From NCBI GenBank assembly GCA_964020155.1, contig OZ026555.1, positions 302,501-322,500 on the forward strand: DNA of 20,000 bases. Direction: 5' to 3'. Positions 10,500 through 20,000 of the stretch are shown in pieces; position 1 is the first letter of the stretch, and each line of letters begins with the position of its first letter. Both the position numbers and the translations under genes were made by a program. The notes under the pieces were generated by a model. It saw nothing but the letters and a program-made list of their open reading frames with translations, searched no databases and was not told where the DNA came from. This DNA comes from Chondrilla cf. caribensis. Its lineage: Eukaryota; Porifera; Demospongiae; Chondrillida; Chondrillidae.

Positions 10500-11036
10500 T
10501 AACTATATTCATTGCCCGTACTGTACTAATGAATATTTTTACTCGCGCTAGTTGCTATGGAAAGTGTAATATGCATGTATTTCCTCCGGATATTAAGAAT
10601 ATTTCGGTATCGAGAAATCGAGAAATTGTGCTACAAACACGAGACAAGACGCTTCTTATTTCTGGGATTCTTCTTGGAGGAGAGAGTGATCGCTGTGATT
10701 CACAGTTTTAAAGTAACAGTAGCCTTGTGTAGGATCGGCGAGGACTTTGAATAGGTTCGCCAGCAGGAACAAGAGTCTCATTGTTGCAGGTATGTGTGTC
10801 GATAGCACCGAACGATCACTCCTACACGTACAACTGTACGTACAATTGAATAGTAAACCAAGCTTTTGCGTAGCCTAGCGCGGTTTTAGGGAATTTTGTT
10901 GTTCATTCCAAGTATTCTCTTCGAGATTTGCTTGGAAGTGTAACAGGTGTTGTTTTAGAAGGGTTTCCATTCGCGAGTATTCGCTTCGTCTTTCTCTTAC
11001 AGTGTGTGTGTGTGACGACCACGACCCCAATCCACA
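10500..11036 (+). other. Intergenic gap and 5' UTR of MAGI, probable UTR intron 10790-11002
   Basis: This 537-bp gap follows the CFAP92-like TAA. A good donor (GTTGCAG|GTATGTGTG at 10790) and acceptor (TTTCTCTTACAG at 11001-11002) define a likely 213-bp UTR intron, leaving a 34-nt leader before the MAGI ATG. An in-frame TGA at 11013-11015 shows the coding region does not extend upstream. I see no TATA box and no AATAAA for the preceding gene. Confidence 0.55.

Positions 11037-20000
<8,964 letters not shown>

Noticed and set aside
10549..10562. X-box half-site GTTGCTATGG upstream of MAGI
   Set aside because: Right half (GGAAAG) departs from RGYAAC at two positions, and MAGI is not a typical RFX target.
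10529..10754. Small plus-strand frames before MAGI
   Set aside because: No recognisable domain, lie in the presumed UTR/promoter, and are ended by stops before the MAGI start.

Overview
The window is nuclear DNA from an animal. It carries four spliced protein genes with GT-AG introns, three of them recognisable as metazoan families, and the introns are full of microsatellites, minisatellites and small MITE-like elements. I see no rRNA, tRNA, CRISPR array, operon or prokaryotic feature. The short intergenic gaps and mostly small introns suggest a compact, non-vertebrate genome. The terminal-repeat style of the MITEs reminds me of sponge genomes, but that is recollection and not a demonstrated assignment.

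Layout. (1) 60-1485, + strand: a five-exon MICOS subunit of the MIC19/MIC25 (CHCHD3/CHCHD6) type, with an N-myristoylation start and a twin CX9C domain. (2) 1746-2882, - strand: a three-exon gene for a 268-residue protein that I do not recognise, convergent with gene 1. (3) 2883-3081: a short shared promoter with an RFX X-box-like motif. (4) about 3082-10499, + strand: a roughly 15-exon gene of the CFAP92/KIAA1257 (DUF4550) ciliary family. (5) 10500-11036: intergenic DNA and 5' UTR, probably with one UTR intron. (6) 11037-20000 and beyond, + strand: the first nine coding exons of a MAGI scaffold (PDZ0, guanylate-kinase-like, WW1, WW2, PDZ1, PDZ2), running off the right edge.

How the genes relate. 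MIC19 acts at mitochondrial cristae and MAGI at cell junctions; neither is functionally tied to its neighbours. Gene 2 and the CFAP92-like gene are divergent, about 200 bp apart, with the X-box between them, so both may be cilium genes. That makes gene 2 a candidate uncharacterised ciliary protein.

The most unusual feature is repeat organisation relative to splice sites. In nine introns a (GT)n tract on the gene's own sense strand lies at or near the 5' splice site, including both introns of the minus-strand gene. In two CFAP92-like introns the microsatellite itself supplies the donor. In MAGI intron 5 a 28-copy minisatellite begins exactly at the donor and repeats its GTGAGTGCAGTGGG sequence. 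MAGI intron 6 has a second donor-adjacent array and a 360-nt pure pyrimidine tract at its 3' end.
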